From assembly GCA_029881635.1 (NCBI GenBank), contig JAOUMG010000129.1, positions 1 through 6,224 of the forward strand: DNA of 6,224 nt, read 5' to 3'. Under the pieces are notes generated by a model. The model saw only the letters and a program-made list of their open reading frames with translations, did not search any database and was not told the origin of the DNA. Source of the stretch: Paracoccaceae bacterium (GTDB lineage: Bacteria > Pseudomonadota > Alphaproteobacteria > Rhodobacterales > Rhodobacteraceae). Position numbers and translations under genes: made by a program. Below are positions 1-6,027 of the stretch, piece by piece; position 1 is the first letter of the stretch, and each line of letters starts with the position of its first letter.

Positions 1-1
1 C

Positions 2-223
2 TGGTTCACCGCAAATATCGGCATACACCACGTACACCACCTATACAGCCGCATACCGTTCTATCGGCTGACCGAGGTTTTGCGCGATCATACCGAACTC
101 GTCGGGTTTCAACGCATGACACTGATGCAAAGCTTTGCCTGTGTTAAGCTTCAACTCTGGGACGAACGAGAGCGCAAACTTCTGTCTTATGCCCAGGCCC
201 GCGCTGCCTACGGACCGCTCTGA
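2..223 (+). CDS. Membrane fatty acid desaturase, C-terminal fragment (DesA-like)
   Basis: This is the last 73 codons of a gene that begins before the window; the frame is open from base 2 to a TGA at 221-223. The fragment contains IGIHHVHHLYSRIP, the third histidine box (HxxHH) of membrane-bound fatty acid desaturases, followed by the family's usual 'RIPFYRL' and a Trp/Arg-rich C-terminal tail (LQLWDERERKLLSY). In this family three His boxes hold a di-iron centre that introduces a double bond into an acyl chain at the cytoplasmic face of the membrane. Only the third box is visible, so regiospecificity cannot be judged; resemblance to delta-12/DesA-type enzymes is from the SRIP context only. 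It converges on the sterol-desaturase-family gene and overlaps its 3' end by 16 bp. Confidence 0.88.
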   Translation, partial: WFTANIGIHHVHHLYSRIPFYRLTEVLRDHTELVGFQRMTLMQSFACVKLQLWDERERKLLSYAQARAAYGPL

Positions 224-1074
224 TCTTCTTTATCCGGTGAATTTCGCGCCCGGTTGATGCTGTATCCATGCGCCGCCCCTTTGAGGGGCTGAATAAGCAA
301 TTGATCGATCCGCAGGTCTCGTAACGTCCGGAACCTGTTTATGCCTATGGTCATTGCCTGATGACCGTCCTTGGGCTGCGCAAGGTAGGTACCAAGAAGT
401 CTATCCCACCACGGTATGTTGAAACCAAAATTGCTATTGGTTTCTGATGGGTGAACGGAATGATGTACCCGGTGCATATCCGGTGTCACAATAAAAAGTC
501 TCAGGACCGCATCGACCCGGTCAGGCAGCCTGATATTCGAATGATTGAACATGGAAGAGGCGTTCAGCAAAACCTCGAAAATAAGAACGGCAATCGCCGG
601 AGGTCCCAATGCGGCGACGACGGCCAGTTTTAGCGCCATTGACAGCAAAATTTCGACCGGGTGAAACCGCAGGCCAGTTGTGACATCAAATTCCAAATCG
701 GCGTGATGAACACGGTGCAGCCGCCAGAGCACCGGCACCGCGTGAAATATCACATGTTGCAGATAGACGGCCAGGTCCAGCACCAAGAGGCCGACCAGCA
801 GCGCCAACCAGTCCGGCGTTGCCCAGACATTAAGCAAGCCCCATCCACGTTCTGACGCGATCAGAGCCAGCCCGACGGCCAGAACCGGAAAGGCGATGCG
901 CACAAGAACCGCGTCGATAATCACCAAGGCAAGATTGTTTGACCAGCGTATTAGGCGAGGAATTTCGACACGCCGACGCGGCGCGGCCACTTCCCAGATT
1001 GCCATGACGATCAGGACCAATAAGAACGCTGTAATCCTGGTCGCCGATTCCGCTGCCACTAATAGGTCCGACAC
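208..1074 (-). CDS. Sterol desaturase / fatty acid hydroxylase superfamily membrane protein
   Basis: A 288-residue membrane protein with the full histidine pattern of the fatty acid hydroxylase superfamily: H107-x3-H111, H120-RV-HH (123-124), a later His pair region (FHP at 137-139, NH at 177-178) and H201-RV-HH (204-205), followed by NFGFNIPWWDRLLGTY, a strongly conserved family signature. These His residues would bind two irons and support O2-dependent hydroxylation or desaturation of a lipid. Hydrophobic stretches lie at about residues 10-30, 46-75, 85-110 and 142-172, as expected for a multi-spanning protein with cytoplasmic active site. The start is GTG at 1074, chosen because AGGAGG lies ten bases upstream. 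The substrate cannot be told from sequence; bacterial members act on varied lipids, and 'sterol' is only the family name. Convergent with the fatty acid desaturase. Confidence 0.9.
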   Translation of the reverse strand: MSDLLVAAESATRITAFLLVLIVMAIWEVAAPRRRVEIPRLIRWSNNLALVIIDAVLVRIAFPVLAVGLALIASERGWGLLNVWATPDWLALLVGLLVLDLAVYLQHVIFHAVPVLWRLHRVHHADLEFDVTTGLRFHPVEILLSMALKLAVVAALGPPAIAVLIFEVLLNASSMFNHSNIRLPDRVDAVLRLFIVTPDMHRVHHSVHPSETNSNFGFNIPWWDRLLGTYLAQPKDGHQAMTIGINRFRTLRDLRIDQLLIQPLKGAAHGYSINRARNSPDKEDQSGP

Positions 1075-1084
1075 AGGTCAAATG

Positions 1085-1090
1085 CCTCCT
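1085..1090 (-). promoter_or_regulatory. Shine-Dalgarno for the sterol desaturase family gene
   Basis: Reading the minus strand, a perfect AGGAGG lies ten bases before the GTG at 1074. It is the best ribosome binding site near this gene and decides for the GTG start, since no ATG precedes it in frame at a suitable distance. Confidence 0.6.
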
Positions 1091-1206
1091 GCCCCAACTG
1101 CAGCGCAGTCTATAGGAGTTAGCCTGGCAGGCAAATCACCACAGTACGACCAAGCAAGACTTGAATGATGCAAGGCAGCCTTTTGGAGCATACGCCGATC
1201 GGCTCG

Positions 1207-1665
1207 CTAACCAAGCCTGTCCTTTACCATGGGTCCGACTGCGCCAAAATCCATCTGGCCGGCGTATTTGGCCTTGAGTGCACCCATCACCTTGCCCATA
1301 TCGCGGATCGAGTTGGCATTGACCGCGGCGATGGCCTCGCCGATTGCGATACCAACTTCATCCGCCGATAGCTGCCGGGGCAGATATTCCTCGATCACCT
1401 TGATTTCGGCCAGTTCCTTTTCCGCCAGTTCAAGCCGACCGCCTTCTTCATAGGCACGTGCGCTTTCGTGGCGTTGTTTGACCATCCGGCCCAAGATCGT
1501 CAGCACTTCGGCATCACCGACGGTGGCATCGCCACCCTCGCCGCGCAGCGCAATATCGCGATCCTTGATGGCCGCATTGATCAGTCTGAGCGTGGACAGC
1601 CTGTCAGCGTCTCTGGATTTCATCGCATCCTTTAGCGCCGTGGTAATCCGGTCTCGCATATCCAT
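1207..1665 (-). CDS. YqeY family protein (GatB/YqeY domain)
   Basis: A 152-residue, all-helical protein matching the YqeY family over its whole length: the N-terminal MRDRITTALKDAMKSRD, the 'LSTLRLINAAIKD' helix, 'GRMVKQRHESARAYEEGGR', 'EIKVIEEYLPRQLS' and the C-terminal 'RDMGKVMGALKAKYAG'. The domain resembles the tail domain of GatB, which in the amidotransferase contacts tRNA; the role of free-standing YqeY is not established. The first ATG is at 1665, with a second in-frame ATG at 1659 (MDM..MRDR). A purine-rich AAGGGGA about 11 bases before 1665 could serve as ribosome binding site for the first ATG. It is transcribed divergently from carA, an arrangement common in alphaproteobacteria. 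Confidence 0.93.
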   Translation of the reverse strand: MDMRDRITTALKDAMKSRDADRLSTLRLINAAIKDRDIALRGEGGDATVGDAEVLTILGRMVKQRHESARAYEEGGRLELAEKELAEIKVIEEYLPRQLSADEVGIAIGEAIAAVNANSIRDMGKVMGALKAKYAGQMDFGAVGPMVKDRLG

Positions 1666-1700
1666 CGGGTCTCACATCCCCTTGAGTTTCCGAAGAACCC

Positions 1701-1729
1701 ACTTTACCTGCAACAAAAGCTGGGTACAA
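1701..1729 (-). promoter_or_regulatory. Putative sigma-70-type promoter of the yqeY gene
   Basis: On the minus strand TTGTAC (1729-1724) and TAAAGT (1706-1701) are separated by exactly 17 bases. Transcription would begin near 1694, giving a leader of about 30 bases to the ATG at 1665. The match is four of six at each hexamer, with good spacing and placement, but it is a by-eye assignment. Confidence 0.4.
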
Positions 1730-1789
1730 CATGTGATATTATTTGTAACCGATTGATTTCGTTACGTAAGCCAAATCACACCTGCCCCC

Positions 1790-1818
1790 TTGACCCTGCC
1801 ATGCGCCCCCTTTAGGTT
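1790..1818 (+). promoter_or_regulatory. Putative promoter of carA
   Basis: TTGACC (1790-1795) and TAGGTT (1813-1818) are separated by 17 bases. The -35 hexamer matches five of six positions of the consensus; the -10 is poor, as is frequent in alphaproteobacterial promoters. The predicted start near 1825 leaves a leader of about 25 bases carrying GGGGAG (1837-1842), seven bases before the carA ATG. Confidence 0.35.
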
Positions 1819-1849
1819 CCGCGGGATTTGACCGCCGGGGAGTCGCGCC

Positions 1850-3040
1850 ATGCCTACTAGCCTGAAGGTTTCGGACACCGCAGCCACCAGTCAGACAGAC
1901 CGGCCCACGGCCTGTCTCGCATTAGCGGACGGGACAGTGTTTTTCGGGCATGGCTTTGGCGCAACCGGCACAACGGTTGCCGAATTGTGCTTCAACACCG
2001 CGATGACCGGCTATCAAGAGATCATGACAGACCCGTCCTATGCCGGTCAGGTTGTCACTTTCACCTTCCCCCATATCGGCAATACCGGCATCACCCCGGA
2101 TGACGACGAAACCGCCGATCCCGTCGCCGCCGGCCTCGTGGTGAAATGGGACCCGACGGAGCCGTCAAACTGGCGCGCGGTCAGTGATCTGGCCAGTTGG
2201 CTGACGAGGCAGGGACGCATCGGCATTGGCGGGCTCGATACCAGACGCCTGACGCGGGCAATTCGTCAGCAAGGTGCGCCGCATGTGGCCCTGTCGCACG
2301 ATCCCGAGGGAAATTTCGATGTGGCAGCCCTCGTAGCTCAGGCGCGTGCCTGGACAGGATTGGTGGGGTTGGACCTCGCCAAGGATGTCAGCTGCACACA
2401 AAGTTACCGTTGGGATGAAACCCGCTGGGCCTGGCCGGACGGGTTTGGCAAACGCTCAGGTGACGGGTTTCGCGTTGTGGCCGTTGACTACGGCGCCAAG
2501 CGTAACATCCTGCGTTGCCTCGCTTCGGCCGGGTGCGATGTAACGGTTCTGCCTGCGACGGCAACCGCCGACGACATTCTGGCACTGAAACCCGAAGGTG
2601 TGTTCTTGTCGAACGGTCCCGGCGATCCGGCGGCGACCGGGGAATATGCGGTGCCGATGATCAAGGATATCCTGGCGCGCGACATTCCGGTCTTTGGCAT
2701 CTGCCTAGGCCACCAGATGTTGGCGCTGGCGCTTGGGGCAAAAACCATCAAGATGAACCACGGCCATCATGGCGCCAACCACCCGGTCAAGGATGTGGAG
2801 ACCGGAAAGGTCGAAATAACCTCAATGAACCATGGGTTTGCTGTTGACGCCCAGACACTGCCAGAAGGCGTGATTGAAACCCATGTCAGCCTGTTTGACG
2901 GGTCGAACTGCGGAATTCGTCTCGCAGAAAAGCCGGTTTTTTCGGTTCAGCACCACCCAGAGGCCAGCCCGGGGCCGCAAGACAGCTTTTACCTCTTCAC
3001 CCGATTTGCCGAGGCGATGCAAAACCGCCGAAATGCCTGA
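1850..3040 (+). CDS. carA: Carbamoyl-phosphate synthetase, glutamine-hydrolysing small subunit
   Basis: A 396-residue CarA. Residues 22-180 form the small-chain N-terminal domain (ALADGTVFFGHGFGATG, FNTAMTGYQEIMTDPSYAGQ, GGLDTRRLTRAIR). Residues 207-392 form the class I glutamine amidotransferase domain: VVAVDYGAKRNILR, LSNGPGDP (254-261), the nucleophile elbow GICLGHQ with C285, and HHPEASPGP with H369 and E371. The Cys-to-His distance of 84 equals that between C269 and H353 in the E. coli enzyme, so the triad is intact. The subunit hydrolyses glutamine and passes ammonia to CarB to make carbamoyl phosphate for pyrimidine and arginine synthesis in the cytoplasm. The N-terminus is about 15 residues longer than in E. 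coli. The ATG is supported by GGGGAG seven bases upstream. carB is not adjacent: a glycosyltransferase gene follows. Confidence 0.97.
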   Translation: MPTSLKVSDTAATSQTDRPTACLALADGTVFFGHGFGATGTTVAELCFNTAMTGYQEIMTDPSYAGQVVTFTFPHIGNTGITPDDDETADPVAAGLVVKWDPTEPSNWRAVSDLASWLTRQGRIGIGGLDTRRLTRAIRQQGAPHVALSHDPEGNFDVAALVAQARAWTGLVGLDLAKDVSCTQSYRWDETRWAWPDGFGKRSGDGFRVVAVDYGAKRNILRCLASAGCDVTVLPATATADDILALKPEGVFLSNGPGDPAATGEYAVPMIKDILARDIPVFGICLGHQMLALALGAKTIKMNHGHHGANHPVKDVETGKVEITSMNHGFAVDAQTLPEGVIETHVSLFDGSNCGIRLAEKPVFSVQHHPEASPGPQDSFYLFTRFAEAMQNRRNA

Positions 3041-3074
3041 TCCGGGCACCGCCTTGTGACCAGCGATGGGGAAA

Positions 3075-3091
3075 GCGGGTCGGGAATCCGC
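3075..3091 (+). terminator. Weak hairpin after carA, possible terminator
   Basis: GCGGGT and ATCCGC can pair (six pairs including one G-U) around a five-base loop, 35 bases after the carA stop. No T-run follows directly, so it is at best a weak or Rho-assisted terminator or an RNA-stabilising hairpin. Confidence 0.25.
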
Positions 3092-3096
3092 GCGCA

Positions 3097-3112
3097 TTAA
3101 CGGCACATTAAC
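3097..3112. promoter_or_regulatory. CtrA-like binding box upstream of the glycosyltransferase gene
   Basis: The sequence TTAACGGCACATTAAC is a full match to the alphaproteobacterial CtrA consensus TTAA-N7-TTAAC. It lies 43 bases before the ATG at 3156, a place where it could overlap a -35 region. CtrA is the response regulator that controls cell-cycle genes in Caulobacter and motility, gene-transfer-agent and related genes in Rhodobacterales. Binding here is inferred from the motif and position only. Confidence 0.5.
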
Positions 3113-3115
3113 CCT

Positions 3116-3139
3116 CTTTTGTTGAATTTGAGACAAAAG
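3116..3139. repeat. 7-bp inverted repeat in the glycosyltransferase leader
   Basis: CTTTTGT (3116-3122) and ACAAAAG (3133-3139) are perfect inverted copies separated by ten bases, just after the CtrA-like box and 16 bases before the ATG at 3156. It could be a protein operator or, in RNA, a weak A/U-rich hairpin close to the start codon. Nothing in the sequence says which. Confidence 0.35.
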
Positions 3140-3155
3140 CTGTGGTTGTTTGTTC

Positions 3156-5342
3156 ATGTCGCCTCCTGTTTCCCAACTCCGTGTTATTGCCACCGATCCG
3201 ATACCTGCGGTCACGGGGCGACCAGCACCGCGCAACAAGGTGCGGCAACCCCGACACGATCGGGAACCTTTGGGGCAGATATTGCTCGACATGAAGGCTG
3301 TCGAACCGGGCAACATGCTAAAAGCTATCGCCCTGCGCACGCGTGAAGACGTACGCCTTGGCGAAATCCTGCTGGCACATGGCTGGGTCAGCACAAGTGA
3401 TCTTATGGCCGGGTTGTCGCGACAATGGTCGGCTGCCACGGTAGATGTGCTGGCCGAAGCCCCGGATGCGCGGCTTCTGGATCATCTGGGGGGGGCGTTT
3501 TGTCTGCGTGAGGGGATTTTGCCGCTTCGCCGGGTGGGCGGGGCAGCCATTCTCGTCACAGCGCGTCCGGCCGATTTCGCAGATCTGCGCAGTAGGCTGC
3601 CCGCAAATTTCGGGCCGGTTCTGATGGCACTGGCCCCCGAACGGGACATTCACAAGGCGCTGATCAACAGCCGCGAAACAAGCCTGATCCGACGCGCGGA
3701 AAACCAGTCTCCGGCAGACCAAAGCTGCCGCACACAGAATACCCGTTGTCTGACGGCAATAGCCTTCATGGTATTAGCCGGTTTGTTTGCCAGCCTCATC
3801 CTATTCCCGCGGCTGCTTTTTTGGGCTTTGTCCCTATGGGCCATCACAACGCTTGTCCTCTTCACCGGCCTTAAGCTCGGCGCGTTCATCAGCGAGGTAT
3901 GGGCCAGCCGTACCGATCCCGTTTCCGCCGGCCCCCTGCCAACGATGCTGCCGGTTGTTTCGGTCATGGTTCCGCTTTACCGCGAAACCGATGTCGTACC
4001 GCGTCTGATCGAAAGGCTTGGACGGGTCAGCTACCCACGGGAGCTTTTCGATTTGCTGTTGGTCGTCGAGGATGCCGATCAGCAGACAAAAAATGCATTG
4101 GCAGGCTCAGATTTACCAAACTGGATGCGTGTCATCACCGTACCGCCCGGCCCTATCCAGACCAAACCGCGGGCACTGAATTATGCCTTGGATTTCTGTC
4201 GGGGGTCGATCATCGGTGTCTGGGATGCGGAAGATGCCCCTGCAGCCGACCAGATCCACAAGGTTGTGCGCCAGTTTCATAACAGCGCACCCGAAGTTGT
4301 CTGCCTGCAAGGCATTCTCGACTATTACAATGCCCGCCATAACTGGCTTTCGCGCTGCTTTACCATCGAATATGCGGCGCTGTTTCGCGTTATCCTGCCC
4401 GGGCTGGCGCGGCTGGGGTTTGTTTTACCCCTTGGCGGCACGACCATATTCTTCCGGCGGGCGGCACTTGAAACCTTGGGTCGCTGGGATGCGCATAATG
4501 TGACCGAAGATGCCGATCTGGGCCTGCGTCTGGCGCGCGCAGGTTACCGGACGGACATGATCGACACTGTCACCGAAGAAGAACCGAACTGCCACGCCCT
4601 GCCCTGGATCAGGCAGCGGTCCCGATGGTTGAAAGGGTTCGCCATGACCTGGGCCAGTCATAGCCGTAACCCGGCCCGTCTTTGGCGCGACCTTGGGGCG
4701 AAGCGCTTTTTTGGTATTCAGATCTTTCTGGTGGGCACGCTGTCACAATTTCTTCTGGCCCCGGTTCTGTGGTCTTTCTGGCTGTTATTGTTTGATCTGC
4801 CGCATCCATTGCGCAGCGGCGCGGCTTCCTGGGGAATAACCGCCCTTTCAATGCTTTTCGTGATCGCCGAGCTGATAAATTTCGCCATAGGATTATGGGC
4901 TCTGCGTGCCTGTTCGCATCGGCATCTGATGAAATGGGTGCCCGGTATGCCCCTTTATTTCACGCTTGCCGCCTTTGCGGCCTATAAGGCCGTTCACGAA
5001 TGGGTGGCCAAACCCTTTTATTGGGACAAAACCGCCCATGGTATCCTCGAACCTGACACCACATCCCGGTTGCCGGTATTGCATCTGACCAATCCGGTCG
5101 GCTTTTGCCTGCCGAAAGGCGCAATGGTGAGACAGCCGCAGCCTTCGGCGGCAACACCACCGCGATTGCAGCTGGTGGTCACGTCGCCGCCACCCCAACC
5201 AGCCTGCCCCGGCCAATCGGCGCACATGATCTTGCTGGCGGAATCCAAGGCGCATCGCGCGTTGGGTTCAACCATTGCCAACCCCTCGCACCGCCCCAGC
5301 ATCGAGTTTCAGCCGTGTTTCGAAGGCTTTGGAGATATGTGA
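3156..5342 (+). CDS. MshEN/GspE_N-domain fused to membrane GT2 glycosyltransferase (probable exopolysaccharide synthase)
   Basis: A 728-residue protein (ATG 3156; an in-frame TTG at 3150 would add two residues; no clear Shine-Dalgarno). Residues 38-90 contain two 24-residue motifs separated by five residues, the layout of MshEN domains: copy 1 begins PLGQILL, copy 2 RLGEILL and ends LSRQ (Q90). Residues 103-170 resemble the second MshEN subdomain (GILPLRRVGGAAILVTARPADF). Two membrane segments follow (about 199-218 and 220-243). The GT2 catalytic part starts at VVSVMVPLYRE (267-277) and shows VVED (303-306), DAED (357-360), TED (450-452) and QRSRW (487-491), the D, DxD-like, TED and QxxRW set of processive synthases such as cellulose synthase. 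Further membrane segments are at about 519-547, 558-584 and 595-612. Such enzymes polymerise sugars from nucleotide-sugar donors while exporting the chain; product unknown. MshEN domains bind cyclic-di-GMP in MshE, and E. coli NfrB joins the same two domain types in the reverse order. A Pro-rich tail (about 631-728) is unusual and overlaps the convergent regulator gene. Confidence 0.88.
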   Translation: MSPPVSQLRVIATDPIPAVTGRPAPRNKVRQPRHDREPLGQILLDMKAVEPGNMLKAIALRTREDVRLGEILLAHGWVSTSDLMAGLSRQWSAATVDVLAEAPDARLLDHLGGAFCLREGILPLRRVGGAAILVTARPADFADLRSRLPANFGPVLMALAPERDIHKALINSRETSLIRRAENQSPADQSCRTQNTRCLTAIAFMVLAGLFASLILFPRLLFWALSLWAITTLVLFTGLKLGAFISEVWASRTDPVSAGPLPTMLPVVSVMVPLYRETDVVPRLIERLGRVSYPRELFDLLLVVEDADQQTKNALAGSDLPNWMRVITVPPGPIQTKPRALNYALDFCRGSIIGVWDAEDAPAADQIHKVVRQFHNSAPEVVCLQGILDYYNARHNWLSRCFTIEYAALFRVILPGLARLGFVLPLGGTTIFFRRAALETLGRWDAHNVTEDADLGLRLARAGYRTDMIDTVTEEEPNCHALPWIRQRSRWLKGFAMTWASHSRNPARLWRDLGAKRFFGIQIFLVGTLSQFLLAPVLWSFWLLLFDLPHPLRSGAASWGITALSMLFVIAELINFAIGLWALRACSHRHLMKWVPGMPLYFTLAAFAAYKAVHEWVAKPFYWDKTAHGILEPDTTSRLPVLHLTNPVGFCLPKGAMVRQPQPSAATPPRLQLVVTSPPPQPACPGQSAHMILLAESKAHRALGSTIANPSHRPSIEFQPCFEGFGDM
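5147..5191. repeat. Two-part inverted repeat inside the glycosyltransferase tail
   Basis: GGCGGC (5147-5152) pairs with GCCGCC (5186-5191), and inside it ACCACC (5156-5161) pairs with GGTGGT (5174-5179) around a 12-base loop, with small internal loops between the two stems. It lies in the coding tail of the glycosyltransferase and 77 bases past the stop of the convergent regulator, so it could shape the 3' end of the regulator mRNA. There is no T-run, so a classical terminator is not supported. Confidence 0.25.
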
Positions 5343-5909
5343 CCGTAGCGCTGCCTGGGCACCGGCCTCATCACCGGCTTCGATCGCTTTCACAATGGCC
5401 AGATGTTCAGCCAATGCCACCGAACCGCGCCCCTCCACGGCCAGCGATGTTGTCGCCAGAAGGGCCATAGAACGGTGCACAAGTTCCAGCTGCTGCACCA
5501 GATAACGGTTATGCGATGCCAAATGGATCTGCCTGTGGAACCGCCGGTTCGCGCGGCTTAGCGCGGCGGGGTCATTCAAATGGCTGCGGTCCTCTTCGAT
5601 CATATCCGCCAGAACCCTGACTTCTTCAGGTGACGCATGTTTGGCCGCCAGCCTTGCCGCCAGCCCTTCCAGCTCTGCGCGCACCACGTAAAGTTCGGCC
5701 AATTGATTGTGATCAAGCGAAGCGACAATCAACGACCGGCCATCGCGCGCCAGCATCGACTGGGTTTCAAGCCGTTGCAGCGCTTCGCGCACCGGGGTGC
5801 GCGAAACACCGAAGCGGTCGGCCAGATCGGCCTCTACCAACCTGTCGCCAGGGCGGTAAACCCCACTGTCAATCGCCTCTAGGATCAGCGTGTAGGCGTC
5901 TTTTTGCAT
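5268..5909 (-). CDS. GntR family transcriptional regulator, FadR (FCD) subfamily
   Basis: From the ATG at 5909 the protein has 213 residues. Residues 2-66 are a GntR winged helix: AYTLILEAIDSGVYRPGDRL, then the recognition helix RFGVSRTPVREALQRLE (32-48). Residues 71-201 form an all-helical FCD effector domain with ANRRFH (N121, H125), EHLAIVKAIEAGD (H169) and RSHISKAF (H191), the Asn/Asp-x3-His and two further His positions that bind metal in many FCD proteins. It should act as a DNA-binding dimer answering a small, probably carboxylated, effector; the ligand is unknown. The frame is open further upstream: an ATG at 5993 would give 241 residues, while the far end (to 6146) would cover the divergent HAD gene and is unlikely. 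Neither start has a strong ribosome binding site; 5909 leaves room for a divergent promoter region. The 3' end overlaps the glycosyltransferase gene by 75 bp. Confidence 0.88.
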   Translation of the reverse strand: MQKDAYTLILEAIDSGVYRPGDRLVEADLADRFGVSRTPVREALQRLETQSMLARDGRSLIVASLDHNQLAELYVVRAELEGLAARLAAKHASPEEVRVLADMIEEDRSHLNDPAALSRANRRFHRQIHLASHNRYLVQQLELVHRSMALLATTSLAVEGRGSVALAEHLAIVKAIEAGDEAGAQAALRSHISKAFETRLKLDAGAVRGVGNG

Positions 5910-5945
5910 TGTCGTCGCGTCCCGTTCCAATTCCTGCGAAACTCT

Positions 5946-5959
5946 ATGCGCGGGCGCAT
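5946..5959. promoter_or_regulatory. Palindrome, candidate operator upstream of the GntR gene
   Basis: ATGCGC and GCGCAT are perfect inverted copies around a central GG, 37 bases before the GntR start chosen at 5909 and in the space facing the divergent HAD gene. GntR regulators often bind short palindromes near their own promoters, so self-regulation is possible. It does not resemble the E. coli FadR site, and if translation begins at 5993 it lies inside the coding region. Confidence 0.3.
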
Positions 5960-5992
5960 CGTCAACGCAAGCGTCAAGGGATCCAACATCCA

Positions 5993-6021
5993 TTGCACCG
6001 TCGCACCGCGCGGCATAAGTT
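5993..6021 (+). promoter_or_regulatory. Weak candidate promoter of the HAD gene
   Basis: TTGCAC (5993-5998) and TAAGTT (6016-6021) are 17 bases apart. Transcription would begin about seven bases later, at or next to the ATG at 6028, which has no Shine-Dalgarno before it. The hexamer matches are modest. Confidence 0.22.
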
Positions 6022-6027
6022 GGCGCC

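Noticed and set aside
1097..1132. Small hairpins ACTGC-AGC-GCAGT (1097-1109) and GCCTGGCAGGC (1122-1132) between yqeY and the sterol-desaturase gene.
   Set aside because: Stems are only four or five pairs with no T-run and no resemblance to a known riboswitch or attenuator.
1194..1203. GCCGATCGGC, a 10-bp palindrome just past the yqeY stop.
   Set aside because: A perfect palindrome without a loop makes a poor RNA hairpin, and no T-run follows on the minus strand, so a terminator call is not supported.
1713..3142. The decamer ACAAAAGCTG occurs upstream of both yqeY/carA (1713-1722) and the glycosyltransferase (3133-3142).
   Set aside because: The two copies sit in different relation to the promoters and starts, and a shared 10-mer in A/T-rich leaders can arise by chance; not enough for a shared operator.
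2822..3439. A 205-residue open frame on the minus strand across the end of carA and the start of the glycosyltransferase.
   Set aside because: It lies opposite two well-supported genes and their promoter region, has a low-complexity Arg/Ser/Cys-rich make-up and no recognisable domain; a shadow frame.
5105..5470. A 121-residue plus-strand frame across the glycosyltransferase/GntR junction.
   Set aside because: Its composition is rich in Pro, Arg and His with no domain, and it overlaps both real genes out of frame.
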